A DNA stretch of 64,000 bases from Bifidobacterium callitrichidarum (GTDB lineage: Bacteria > Actinomycetota > Actinomycetes > Actinomycetales > Bifidobacteriaceae). The stretch spans positions 1 through 64,000 of the forward strand of contig NZ_QFFM01000003.1 in the NCBI RefSeq assembly GCF_003129905.1, written 5' to 3'. The notes beneath the pieces were generated by a model, which searched no databases, was not told the DNA's origin, and saw nothing but the letters and a program-made list of their open reading frames with translations. Below are positions 7,033-15,457 of this stretch, one piece after another; position 1 is the stretch's first letter; every line of letters begins with the position of its first letter. The position numbers and the translations under genes were made by a program.

Positions 7033-10000
7033 CCTCTTGTAAGCCGTTTCCTCGCCAAGATGGCGAGAACCAATGCCACGAATGCCGTCAACAGGACAGC
7101 GGTTCGCCAGCTAGGTGATTCATTGCTTCCCGCTGACGGCATATCCATAACAGGCGTCTGCTTATCGTCTTCCAACCAGTCGGCCGTCAATACCAGATTT
7201 CCGTCTGGGAGAAGACTGCCCGGAGTATAAGCGTTCCCGTTGGGTGCAGTCCATTTCAACGGTTTGAAACCCGTCCTCTTATAGGCGATATCCGGCGCGC
7301 TCATGCTGATACCCTCATACCGGTCTACCGGATTCATGGTTCCTGTCGCGTCATCGGCTCCGGGTTGGAAGCTGACCGTTCCGGTTTTCTTCGCGTCCGG
7401 TGCTGTGACGGTTTCGATTTTCATGGACTGGGATTTGATTGGATTGTACCCATTGACCCAATTGACGGTTTGCGTATACACGTGGGTTGCGCCGGTCAGG
7501 TTTGGTCCTTCATAGATGGTGACTTTCAAGCCCGAGGGCACGGATAGGCTGCTGACCTTATCGGTCAGGAAGTCCAAGTCTGCGGCCTCGTAGGTGCCGA
7601 CTCCGAAGCTTTTCTTCTGGCCGGAACCGTAACTTGGGCCGTATATCTGATTCCAGATAGTCACCTGCCGGTTGTCCGTGAACGTTGCTTCGGCGATACT
7701 ACTGGGCTTGTATCCGGCTCGGTAGGCGATGGCCTTCACCGTCAGCGGACTGGTGTTGATCGGGATACTAGTGCCGTTCCACCTGTAGCCGTTTTCCGAG
7801 GATGGCGTGCTTCCGTCGACCGTGTAATACACGTCGTCCGTCTTGTTTTCCGGGATGATGGTGAACGCGAGATTCCCGTTACTGTCCGTTGTGCCGGTGA
7901 TTGTTGGTCGGGGAGTGGTTCTGACGTTCGCCGCATGGTCGGGTATCAGAGTGAATTGGAGGACGCCGCCTGCCCAGTCGTATCCGTCGACGTGCGCGGT
8001 TTTAGGTTCGCTTGAATACCCGTTTAAGGTGACGGTGATGGTTGAGGAGGGGATGTTTTTCAACGTGAGGTTGCCGCTGCTATCCGTGTGAGTGGTTGTC
8101 GGAGAGACTGTGGAATCATCCGGCGTGACCGTGACCGTTGCCTTACTCGGGTCGGTGTCATCCGCCGTCAGTACTTTGATTTGGACTGTCGTATCGGAGA
8201 CGACATTCGTGGTCTGGCTCGGATTGGCTCGACGGTCATAGGCGATGACCGTGTATTTGGTGGAGTCGGCGGGCGTATCGATGGTGAACGAGCCGGTCGG
8301 ACTCCAATGGATCGGTGAACCGTTCGCCAAGAGTTCGTATCCGGAGACCGTTGCGGCTTCACCGGAACCGGTCGGATAGGCGGCGGTGATGGAGAGTTTG
8401 CCGTCCGTCAGCCGTTTAGCAGTCACGTCAGGACCGACGGTTGTTTTGGAGAACAGGCCGGCATCGTTCATGCCGCGTGCTTCTGCGTCGATGCTGAAGT
8501 ATTGGATTTTGACCGGCAGCTTCGGATACTTGGCTGTATAGGCTTTCACTTCATCGTAGATGGTTGCGCCGTATCGTTCGAGGACTTCACTCATGTCGAA
8601 GCCGAGCGCATCCGAATACGCTTTCGCTGTCGCATTCGCCATACCCTGCGCCTGACTGTCTCCGACGACACGATATGCCGCAACGTTGCGTCGAACCTGA
8701 CGGTAGACGGCTCCCAAACCGCCGTACTTGTTGACTTGATCGGCCAGTTCCTTCGTGTATGGGCTGCTGGTGAAGTCGTAGGTGGAGTAGTCGTAGTCGT
8801 CGAAATAGCGGAGTATCTCCCATTTCGAGGTCACATCCCACCAGATATCACCCCACTTGGAAGCGGCGGACGGGTCAGTCATCTTCGCGTCAAACCATGC
8901 ATCCAACTGCTTCTGCGCGTTCAGAACACCGGAATGATAGACACTGGTCTCGAACTTTCCGCCGGCCTTGACCTTCTCCGCACCGACCTCATGCCTGCCC
9001 CACATGCTGAACAGGTTGTTCGTGGATTCGACCTGAGCCAACGGTTGGATATCCAGCACATGTCCGAACTCGTGGTCGTTGCCCCATCCGTGCGAACCGT
9101 CGACACTGGTGGCGACACCGGGGAACACGCTTTCGGGCAGATGGTACATGGTGTACCAGGCGAACATGCTGGAAGGGCTGGTCAGGTTCTGGGTGAGCTC
9201 CAATACGACCTTCATCTTCGACGGGAGCTGTCGGGAATCCGTATCGGCTGCGTCGAAGCCTTGCACGTGGTCGAAGAATGAGAGCCTGTTCTCGCTGACT
9301 TTAACTATGTTCGTTATCCACGCTGTAGCCGCTGTCTCGTCCTGGATATCTTTCAGCACGTCCACGAGTTTGGCTGCGCGCAGCTCGTACACCATGCGTC
9401 CGGTTTCGATCGACGTCACGTCCATGCCCAGGCTGGGGTTGTCGTTGAGGTCGCCGGCTTTGGTGTCCACGCCGTCCTGCACGTAGATTCTGAGTTCCTG
9501 CAGATAGGTCCAGAACGCTTCAGGGTGCGTGGAATCGTACACGTAGAACGGGTATCGGCCCAATGATGGTTTCCCGTCCGAACCGTCCATATTCTCTATC
9601 GTCACCGACGCGGGACTGGTGGAATCGTTGCGGATATAGAGCACCTGACCGACCTTACGAGAGGTCGTATCATACGTGATTTCGTTCTCGCCGGCCTTGA
9701 GCTTTCCGCCGTCATCCATGCGTACCAGCGCGTAATTGTTCGCGTCCACTCGGCCAGCCTGCCGATGAGCCCATAACACGTTCGGTGCCGTACTGTCCGT
9801 GGTGAGCGTGATCTTGAATTTCGCAGTGATTCCGGGGCGGATATAGTAGCCGGTCCAGTCGGCGTTCTCGAATTGGAAGTATTGGTAGGTGCGGTTCTTG
9901 TCGGTGTCTTTGGAGCCGACTGTGGATAGTTTGATGGTTGTCGGCTGACTTGTACTGTTATCGGCGGTAGCCGCGGTTTCCTGCTGTTGGTTTGTTTCGT

Positions 10001-10088
10001 TCGCAACGGCAGGTTGAAGGCCGAAACCGGCCGATAGTGTGGCGACCGTCAGGGATAGTGCGAGGATTTTTGAGATTCTGGAAGCCAA
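7029..10088 (-). CDS. Secreted multidomain M60-family (enhancin-like) metallopeptidase
   Basis: 1019 aa. A signal peptide (about 1-29, cleaved near AVANE) leads into an M60 catalytic domain with the zinc motif HEFGH at 339-343 and a candidate third ligand Glu354 (QVESTNN). Downstream come beta-sandwich modules: a carboxypeptidase-regulatory-like unit, a chitobiase/hexosaminidase C-terminal-like module (YYTVDGSTPSSENG), a beta/gamma-crystallin-like stretch (VTIYEGPNLTG) and an InlB B-repeat-like unit (FQPGADDATGTM to LTADWLED). The C-terminus has MPSAG, a membrane helix and an RKRLTRG tail, so it may be sorted or membrane-held. M60 enzymes cleave glycoproteins such as mucins. Convergent with the gene at 6640; VKOR lies upstream. 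Confidence 0.92.
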   Translation of the reverse strand: MASRISKILALSLTVATLSAGFGLQPAVANETNQQQETAATADNSTSQPTTIKLSTVGSKDTDKNRTYQYFQFENADWTGYYIRPGITAKFKITLTTDSTAPNVLWAHRQAGRVDANNYALVRMDDGGKLKAGENEITYDTTSRKVGQVLYIRNDSTSPASVTIENMDGSDGKPSLGRYPFYVYDSTHPEAFWTYLQELRIYVQDGVDTKAGDLNDNPSLGMDVTSIETGRMVYELRAAKLVDVLKDIQDETAATAWITNIVKVSENRLSFFDHVQGFDAADTDSRQLPSKMKVVLELTQNLTSPSSMFAWYTMYHLPESVFPGVATSVDGSHGWGNDHEFGHVLDIQPLAQVESTNNLFSMWGRHEVGAEKVKAGGKFETSVYHSGVLNAQKQLDAWFDAKMTDPSAASKWGDIWWDVTSKWEILRYFDDYDYSTYDFTSSPYTKELADQVNKYGGLGAVYRQVRRNVAAYRVVGDSQAQGMANATAKAYSDALGFDMSEVLERYGATIYDEVKAYTAKYPKLPVKIQYFSIDAEARGMNDAGLFSKTTVGPDVTAKRLTDGKLSITAAYPTGSGEAATVSGYELLANGSPIHWSPTGSFTIDTPADSTKYTVIAYDRRANPSQTTNVVSDTTVQIKVLTADDTDPSKATVTVTPDDSTVSPTTTHTDSSGNLTLKNIPSSTITVTLNGYSSEPKTAHVDGYDWAGGVLQFTLIPDHAANVRTTPRPTITGTTDSNGNLAFTIIPENKTDDVYYTVDGSTPSSENGYRWNGTSIPINTSPLTVKAIAYRAGYKPSSIAEATFTDNRQVTIWNQIYGPSYGSGQKKSFGVGTYEAADLDFLTDKVSSLSVPSGLKVTIYEGPNLTGATHVYTQTVNWVNGYNPIKSQSMKIETVTAPDAKKTGTVSFQPGADDATGTMNPVDRYEGISMSAPDIAYKRTGFKPLKWTAPNGNAYTPGSLLPDGNLVLTADWLEDDKQTPVMDMPSAGSNESPSWRTAVLLTAFVALVLAILARKRLTRG

Positions 10089-10109
10089 TACGACAGCCTC
10101 TCTAAGGTT

Positions 10110-10129
10110 GTGTGGACGTTCTCAAAGAA
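10110..10129 (-). promoter_or_regulatory. Partial shared promoter element upstream of the M60 gene
   Basis: On the minus strand TCCACAC occupies 10116-10110. Six bases upstream is TTCTTTG, a poor match to TATACTG, so the downstream half of the element is kept but the -10 is weak. Confidence 0.4.
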
Positions 10130-10209
10130 GCATACTGCATTTGGCTGCACAGAAAATACGCGGACCAACCAAACTAATGTGATTTTCATGCCAAACTAAT
10201 ACAAAAATG

Positions 10210-10252
10210 GCGGGAACTAATGTAAATCAAGTCGAATCACATTAGTTCCCGC
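10210..10252 (-). terminator. Rho-independent terminator of the VKOR gene
   Basis: Fourteen-base arms (GCGGGAACTAATGT and its complement) around a 15-base loop, followed on the minus strand by CCATTTTTGT. It lies directly after the VKOR stop at 10258. Confidence 0.75.
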
Positions 10253-10257
10253 AACGC

Positions 10258-10899
10258 CTATGCGAACAACGCCGCTCCCTCGGTCACGAGGATGAGCACC
10301 ACGATCGCCACGATCCACAGCACATCGATCATCAGATCGATGTTGAGACGGTAGTACTTCGCTAATCCTGAGGAGACCTCGCCGTCCTTGCCGGCCGGCA
10401 GCCCCTGCTCGGCCACGGTCGCATGGCTCAACGCCATGAACTGGATGGTGGTGGAGAACATAAGCGTCAGGCACCACGGGCACAGCGCGTGGATCACGAA
10501 CAGCGACTGGCTGCTCAGCCAGTACGAGTACGCCAATGCGGCCAGCCCGCCCAGCCAGGTGCAGGCGGCGAACCAGCGCGGCACGCGCACACGCGCCAGA
10601 CCGATCACCGCGATGGTCACGAACACGCTTTCCGCCGCGATGCCGAAGAAGGCGTTCGGATAGGACAGGCTACCGAACTTCACGATCTCCGCCTGCCAGG
10701 ACTGGGCCACCGTGGAACAGGAAATCACGGCGTTCACGTCGCATCCGAGCGATGCGGAGGGGTTGCGGGCCAGCTGCAGCGTATCCGCAGACAGGATGAA
10801 CGATACTACCAACGCTATGGTGGAAGCGATTAGCATGACAGCGTAAGTCCACTGGGAAGAATGCCTGAATCCGATGAGTTTCGTTTGTGAGATTTCCAT
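10258..10899 (-). CDS. VKOR-family membrane thiol oxidoreductase
   Basis: 213 aa from the ATG at 10899 (a TTG 45 bases earlier is possible). Four to five membrane helices. It has the family's cysteine set: Cys53 and Cys61 in CDVNAVISC, followed by Ser/Thr residues, YPNAFFG, and the CPWC redox motif at about 140-143. Bacterial VKOR homologues reoxidise a DsbA-like thioredoxin partner and so drive disulfide formation in exported proteins, passing electrons to quinone. No DsbA-like partner is visible in the window. Presence in a presumably anaerobic host is notable. Well-terminated single gene. Confidence 0.93.
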   Translation of the reverse strand: MEISQTKLIGFRHSSQWTYAVMLIASTIALVVSFILSADTLQLARNPSASLGCDVNAVISCSTVAQSWQAEIVKFGSLSYPNAFFGIAAESVFVTIAVIGLARVRVPRWFAACTWLGGLAALAYSYWLSSQSLFVIHALCPWCLTLMFSTTIQFMALSHATVAEQGLPAGKDGEVSSGLAKYYRLNIDLMIDVLWIVAIVVLILVTEGAALFA

Positions 10900-10941
10900 A
10901 CTGTATTGACCTTGAACTTGTTGAAAACGTTGAAATGCCAA

Positions 10942-11006
10942 CAACTTTCCAGCCTGATTACATTATGATCATCCGAGGGATGTAATGTAATCAGGCTGGA
11001 AAGTTG
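10942..11006. repeat. Long perfect inverted repeat upstream of the VKOR gene
   Basis: Arms of 24 bases (10942-10965 and 10983-11006; left arm starts CAACTTTCCAGCC) with a 17-base spacer. Outside them ATGCCA and TGGCAT extend the symmetry with small loops. It sits in the VKOR promoter region and could be an operator, a cruciform or a transposon scar. Confidence 0.8.
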
Positions 11007-11064
11007 GAAAACTGGCATGAATCTAGCACTGAGCTGTACTCAACTTTTTAGATGAGGGCAAACG

Positions 11065-11808
11065 TTAGACGATGAAGGTTATTAAACGGTTGAAGTCTTT
11101 TTTGACGGCCTGTCTTTCATTGATTTCAGGCAGGGGGAATGAGCCGGCAAGCTGTTTCCATAATTCTAGACTCGGCGTCGAAGTGAATACCCAGCTTGCG
11201 CTAAAGGCATGCTCCCGGTCATCGGTAAGCCAAATGGGGTGTATGTTCGCTTTTCTTGTGATGTAATTCGTCTGATCGAGAGCAATGAGCGATGAGTCGC
11301 TCCAGTCGATGCCGTCCACCCAATCGATGATTGGCATTATCGGTGGCTGCGTGGATTCCTTTGATAGTTCGCCGAATCCGTCTGACATGCGGTGATCCGC
11401 GACATATTGAAGGTCGTCCATTGCGGTGGATGGGTTCGTGTAGAAGCGGATGTACTGCTTGTTGTATGCCAAGCGTTGGGCTTTGTCCCATTTTCCCGGC
11501 TTGTTGTTCGAGATAATCCAGGTCTCGATGTTCTGCAGGCACATGCGGGCGATCAGTTGTTCGGCGAGTGTTTGTGAACCTGTGCCGATGATTTGCAGTT
11601 GTAGTTCCTGTTTATAGTTCCAGTACAGCTGACCTGGAGCGTCAAGCGCCGCACCTAGTTTGATGTTTCCGGAACGTTCCAGCCTTTCTCTTTCGACTAG
11701 TCGGCGGATGATTTCCGCCTCACTGCTGCCTGTCCTGCGTGATTGTGCTGCCAACCATTCCGATTGCTCGTGCGTTAGCAGGATATGTTTCTTAAGGTCT
11801 TTGAGCAT
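11065..11808 (-). CDS. Ribbon-helix-helix N-terminal protein of unknown function
   Basis: 247 aa. Residues about 8-42 (ILLTHEQSEWLAAQSRRTG, SSEAEIIRRLVERERLE) fit a CopG/Arc-type ribbon-helix-helix DNA-binding domain. The remaining 200 residues form a mixed alpha/beta region rich in Trp and Tyr (WNYKQELQLQIIG, IDWVDGIDWSDSS) that I do not recognise. RHH proteins of this size on plasmids are often autoregulated; a palindrome lies 34 bases upstream of its start. It could be a regulator or a partitioning/transfer accessory protein. Confidence 0.65.
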   Translation of the reverse strand: MLKDLKKHILLTHEQSEWLAAQSRRTGSSEAEIIRRLVERERLERSGNIKLGAALDAPGQLYWNYKQELQLQIIGTGSQTLAEQLIARMCLQNIETWIISNNKPGKWDKAQRLAYNKQYIRFYTNPSTAMDDLQYVADHRMSDGFGELSKESTQPPIMPIIDWVDGIDWSDSSLIALDQTNYITRKANIHPIWLTDDREHAFSASWVFTSTPSLELWKQLAGSFPLPEINERQAVKKDFNRLITFIV

Positions 11809-11841
11809 GTGACACCTACCTAGATTCCGGTACTGTTTCGA

Positions 11842-11857
11842 TACCGATTAATCGGTA
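11842..11857. promoter_or_regulatory. Palindromic operator candidate
   Basis: TACCGATTAATCGGTA is a perfect 16-base palindrome. It lies just upstream of the RHH gene and is flanked by related TACCG and GGTAC pieces, which suits autoregulation by that protein. Confidence 0.5.
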
Positions 11858-11945
11858 CCTAAAAGATACTGGTCTGCTCTAGTGTGTCAAGACACTGCAC
11901 CTAGTTTTTCGAGGAACTTGTTTTTCAGCGTCTGACTCAATCGCC

Positions 11946-12099
11946 CATGAATGTTTTAGAAATAGGCCTGTTTCGAGAACATGTGCGAACTTGGCCCGCT
12001 ACTCAAAACAGCCTCTAAACCCTTGGAAATACTGAATGTTTTAGAAATTTTTGCAATGTTATAGAACAGTTATAACATTGCAAAAATTTCTAGAACATT
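11946..12099. repeat. AT-rich repeat cluster with a 29-bp-arm inverted repeat
   Basis: Arms at 12035-12063 and 12071-12099 (left arm starts AATGTTTTAGAAATTTTTGC) match except for one T/C position, with a 7-base loop. AATGTTTTAGAAAT also occurs at 11947-11960. The region lies between the stop of the 12114 gene and the start region of the RHH gene. It may be a terminator, but its length and repeats also suit a protein-binding or origin-type site. Confidence 0.65.
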
Positions 12100-12113
12100 G
12101 CCGGCTCCTATGA

Positions 12114-13469
12114 CTACTCGTGTTGGAATTTCCTTAATCGTTCGGCTGCGCTCATTTCGTTCAGGGGTTTGCCGTATGCGACTTTGGCGTCTGGGTTGTG
12201 CCGGTTTTCCTCAAGGATTTGGGCGAGTTCGGCTTTCATGTGTTTGGCTTCCTTGGGGAGGCTGTCGGGCATGGCGAAGATCGGGATGTGGGTGTCGGTG
12301 AGGATGCTCATATCCGCTGGCGGGAACACAAAGGAGTGTTCCATGAGTTGGCTGATTTCCTGTGCGATCTGATTCGGGTCCTTGACCGTCCAACAGGTCG
12401 GGTCAGGGAGTAGAGCTCCGGCTTTCTGAGGAAGCTGTTTGACCGCCTTACTACGCGCTTTAGCGAGTTTCTGCAGTTGGAGTTCATCCCGGTTGCGGGT
12501 TTTCTCCCACTGGTCGTGATGTTTCCGGTATTCGGCCTGCTGTTGTTTGATGAGCTGCACCGTCTGCAAATAGACTTGGTTCTGCTGCTGCCATTCCCGG
12601 CTCGGTGTTTCCTTGATGTGTTGGCCGAGCGTGCCGTTGATGATTGAATCGGCGAACAGGATACCGAGGATGATGCCGGCTGCGAGACCCATGCCTGCGC
12701 CCAACATCATCGACCAGTCGTGCATGGGAATATTCCTGTTCCACTCGTACAGGTCTTCCGCATACACCAAGGTGTGCGTCATACCAATCAACGTGCCAAG
12801 GATGAGACCGAGGACGGGCATCAGCCATTGCACCAGTTTCGACAACCTCTTATGACGCGGTTTGCCCGGTTCCGGCGGACGGTGGAGAACCGGCACGTCC
12901 GGGCGAACCGGTTCCGGCTCGTACACCGTGTTCACCACAGGAACCGGCGGCAGCGTATCGGACAGTCGGGTCGTCACATACTTCAAATCCTGTTCGCGAG
13001 CCTTGCTCATACGATTCGTATACTCACCCATGCGTTCCACGAGTTTCGTGGCCTGTTTGGTCCACTTCTGATAGGTTTTCCCGTTCTCGGTTTGGATCCA
13101 ATTGCTGAAGTTCTGCCATGCGGATTCGAACCGGAGCTGATCGATGCTGCTTTTGACGGATTGGATACCTCGGGTCTGTTCGATCAACAGTTGATTGGTG
13201 GTGGATACCTGATCGTTCAACCGGTTCAGGGACTCATTGGTTCTTGTCGCTTGGGTGGCGATGTTCGACAACCATTGGTTGCTGATGTCGATGCCGTTTT
13301 CGATGGCGTTCAGGCGTTGGTTTGTTTCACGGGTGGCTGCGTTGGCTTCCGCTTGCAGGCGGGTGAGGTTGTTCAACTGGTCGGATTGAGCTAATGCCAC
13401 ACCCAGTGACATGACTTGCAGACCGTTGCTGGTGTCAAGTTTCCTGTTGGCGTCGCTGATGCCTGACAT
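12114..13469 (-). CDS. Coiled-coil membrane protein
   Basis: 451 aa from the ATG at 13469, chosen for the strong SD CGGAGGAGAACC; longer in-frame starts lack one. Residues about 1-150 form a coiled coil (LTRLQAEANAATRETNQRLN, NESLNRLNDQVSTTNQLL), then a proline-rich linker (EPEPVRPDVPVLHRPPEPGK), two membrane helices (WLMPVLGLILGTLIGM and MLGAGMGLAAGIILGILF), a second coiled coil (QLIKQQQAEYRKHHDQWEK) and a C-terminal soluble part. No enzyme motif. It could be a transfer or cell-envelope scaffold protein, but that is a guess. Confidence 0.72.
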   Translation of the reverse strand: MSGISDANRKLDTSNGLQVMSLGVALAQSDQLNNLTRLQAEANAATRETNQRLNAIENGIDISNQWLSNIATQATRTNESLNRLNDQVSTTNQLLIEQTRGIQSVKSSIDQLRFESAWQNFSNWIQTENGKTYQKWTKQATKLVERMGEYTNRMSKAREQDLKYVTTRLSDTLPPVPVVNTVYEPEPVRPDVPVLHRPPEPGKPRHKRLSKLVQWLMPVLGLILGTLIGMTHTLVYAEDLYEWNRNIPMHDWSMMLGAGMGLAAGIILGILFADSIINGTLGQHIKETPSREWQQQNQVYLQTVQLIKQQQAEYRKHHDQWEKTRNRDELQLQKLAKARSKAVKQLPQKAGALLPDPTCWTVKDPNQIAQEISQLMEHSFVFPPADMSILTDTHIPIFAMPDSLPKEAKHMKAELAQILEENRHNPDAKVAYGKPLNEMSAAERLRKFQHE

Positions 13470-13624
13470 GGTTCTCCTCCGACTGCTGGTGCTTCTGGCT
13501 TTTATCGTAGGAAATATCAGGGGCGACGTGCCAAGCGTTCTCTGATATTGATTACGAAAGACATCACTGCGGTAGGTACTCGGCATTCGCTTGTACACGA
13601 ATTCAGGTGTTTTTCGTGTACAAG

Positions 13625-13831
13625 ATGTACGCAAAAACCATAAAATTCATGTACATGTGCTCAGACGAAGATGCAATCGATCTGGCGTTAGCCGAGAAGC
13701 GAATGAGAGAATGGGACGGAACGACCATCAGCATGGAAGAGATGTTGGCGCAGCTGGGAATCACGAGAGAAGAACTCGATAAGCTCCCACCTGTAGAAAT
13801 AGAGATGGAGGACGACGAAAACAAGAGATAG
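13625..13831 (+). CDS. Small protein resembling the C-terminal part of RelB/ParD-type antitoxins
   Basis: About 68 aa. The segment DAIDLALAEKRMREWDGTTISMEEML (given in part) and the following LGITREELDKLP resemble the end of antitoxins whose C-terminus contacts a toxin, but the usual N-terminal DNA-binding arm is missing and no toxin follows. No clear SD; the start is uncertain (GTG at 13607 and ATG at 13651 are alternatives). Could be a remnant. Confidence 0.4.
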   Translation: MYAKTIKFMYMCSDEDAIDLALAEKRMREWDGTTISMEEMLAQLGITREELDKLPPVEIEMEDDENKR

Positions 13832-13903
13832 GCGGGCCCTATGAGGAGCATGCATAAATCCGGATTCATCTAGGCAAACAAACGTCTAGATGAAAGGACA
13901 ACA

Positions 13904-14248
13904 ATGTCCAGAACATATAAGGATCAGCCTTATCGGCTCTTCCAGAAGAAAGCCATCGAACATGGTTATCGACGTATCCGTTGGATTACTCCACTACCCG
14001 TTGATGACACATGGTATGCGGACGTGGACGGTTACCTGTATTCACGCCATAACCAGCGGGTGCACGCACCTCTGAGGCATTACTCCGATTGGCGTTGGAT
14101 CGAGGACGATTGGCTCACAGATTACGGGAACGAGCGTCATATCAAGCAGCGACTCAAAATGGCCTGCCAGACCGCGAACAGTGGTCTCATGGATGCTGAT
14201 TGGGATGATCCGCTTGTGTACCAGCGTCGCAGAACGTGGTATCTCTGA
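13904..14248 (+). CDS. Hypothetical basic protein
   Basis: 114 aa, SD AAAGGACAAC before the ATG. Rich in Trp, Tyr and Arg (RRIRWITPLPVDDTWYADVDG, in part; DWRWIEDDWLTDYGNERH). Not membrane-bound. Followed by a good terminator, so probably a short transcript with the preceding small gene. No family recognised. Confidence 0.62.
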   Translation: MSRTYKDQPYRLFQKKAIEHGYRRIRWITPLPVDDTWYADVDGYLYSRHNQRVHAPLRHYSDWRWIEDDWLTDYGNERHIKQRLKMACQTANSGLMDADWDDPLVYQRRRTWYL

Positions 14249-14258
14249 TGCTTTCCCA

Positions 14259-14295
14259 AAAAGGGTTGGAACGAATTTTTCGCTCCAGCCCTTTT
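14259..14295 (+). terminator. Terminator hairpin
   Basis: A 15-bp stem (AAAAGGGTTGGAACG against CGCTCCAGCCCTTTT, two G-T pairs) with an AATTTTT loop, 11 bases after the stop of the 13904 gene. Confidence 0.7.
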
Positions 14296-14334
14296 CCATA
14301 GCAATATAATGCGGCCTGTCGAAGGAGAACAGGA

Positions 14335-14538
14335 GTGGAGCGAACGGTGAATCGTGAATCATGCCGGACTGTGGCTGTTGAGGATTTCCGTAATGGTGAT
14401 CCGAAGGATTTGTTTGGTCTGGTTGATGACGGTCCTTTGTTTGTTGCTGATGATGGTTCGTTGGATGCTGTGGTGTTGAGTATTCCCGCGTATAAATCGT
14501 TGTTGGAGCGTATTGAATCGTTGGAATCCGGCCGTTGA
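14335..14538 (+). CDS. Phd/YefM-like antitoxin, orphan
   Basis: 67 aa from a GTG. VAVEDFRNGDPKDLFGLVDD, then PLFVADDGSLDAVVLSIPAYKSLLER (in part), matches the fold pattern of Phd/YefM proteins: strand, helix, hairpin ending in V-x-[LV]-S-x-x-x-Y, then a toxin-binding helix. SD GAAGGAG sits upstream and TATAAT at about 14304-14309 suits a -10 box. No Doc, RelE or other toxin gene is adjacent, so it is an orphan or serves another role. Confidence 0.5.
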   Translation: MERTVNRESCRTVAVEDFRNGDPKDLFGLVDDGPLFVADDGSLDAVVLSIPAYKSLLERIESLESGR

Positions 14539-14757
14539 TGGCTTGATTTCCTGGGTTGTGGCTGTCTGTCCAATGGTGGATGGCCGGCTTGTTTTATGTG
14601 GTTCAAGGTGAGGGGTGCCGGTTTGCCTGTTTAGGCTCCGTTCGAGGGTTTCTTTGTGTTCTCCGGTGACTGCCCTGATTCGTTTATGTCTGCTCGTCTG
14701 AGAGCGGCACGATGGTCCATCGTCTTGTCTCGCGTGCCTCAAAACCCTCGACCCTGC
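14539..14757. other. Gene-free stretch
   Basis: About 220 bases after the Phd-like gene, with T/G-rich plus strand and no credible gene. It ends at the promoter of the 14878 gene. Confidence 0.4.
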
Positions 14758-14777
14758 TATACCGAAATTCTCCACAT
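14758..14777 (+). promoter_or_regulatory. Variant of the shared promoter element
   Basis: TATACCG at 14758-14764, six bases (AAATTC), TCCACAT at 14771-14777, followed by a run of seven G. It precedes the 14878 gene by 100 bases. Confidence 0.6.
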
Positions 14778-14877
14778 AGGGGGGGTGTTTGAAAAAACCG
14801 AGGTTGAAATCCCTTCCACGGCGGGTAGCTTCACCTGTGACAACTGAAGAACCAGGCACTCTATCAAGGAGTATTCA

Positions 14878-15372
14878 ATGATCGGACTGTCCAAACAAGA
14901 CAGTGTCATGACCCCACAGGAATGGGATCAATACAATCGAACAGTCGGCAACCTCCACCATCTGCTCGACCAGATGGATGACACCATCCGTTTGAAGAAG
15001 CTTTCCAACCCGGACGTATTGAACGCGCAACTGCCGGTCAACAACCGTTACACGGCACCGCAAACCTACGCATATCAGCCGCAGCAGCCGGCTCCAACCT
15101 ACCAGCCGACACCCGCCGCTCGTCCGGCCTCTCAATACTCATACCGTCAGACACGCTCAACCAGCAGCGCGCCGACCACGCAATTCCCCGCCTACCAGCC
15201 GCCTGCATCGAAGCCGCGACAGCAGGCCAATCCGTTGGGGATGCAACTGCCGCCATCCCAGCCGATGCCGGAATTCCACCCCACATTGCCGACCTATCAG
15301 GCTCCGACGCGAGTGGAACCCTCCTACCAGACATCCTCATCCGGAACCCCGTCCGCGCCGTTCGGATTCTAA
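14878..15372 (+). CDS. Low-complexity Pro/Gln/Ala-rich protein
   Basis: 164 aa, SD CAAGGAG. Residues 1-45 form a helical domain (QEWDQYNRTVGNLHHLLDQM), and the rest is disordered, rich in P, Q, A, Y and S with repeated YQP-type units (TYAYQPQQPAPTYQPTPAAR). No signal peptide or membrane helix. It lies 85 bases before a large surface protein gene. Function not recognised; such tails often mediate protein-protein contacts. Confidence 0.65.
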   Translation: MIGLSKQDSVMTPQEWDQYNRTVGNLHHLLDQMDDTIRLKKLSNPDVLNAQLPVNNRYTAPQTYAYQPQQPAPTYQPTPAARPASQYSYRQTRSTSSAPTTQFPAYQPPASKPRQQANPLGMQLPPSQPMPEFHPTLPTYQAPTRVEPSYQTSSSGTPSAPFGF

Positions 15373-15457
15373 CCGCGTAAGACAATCCACTCCGGAACCA
15401 TTAAGCCTTAAACCAAAAAGCAGTCAAACAAACCCAATCAAGATTGGAGCCATAGTT

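Noticed and set aside
8502..9281. 259-codon plus-strand frame opposite the M60 peptidase
   Set aside because: Antisense to the HEFGH region; no SD or family match.
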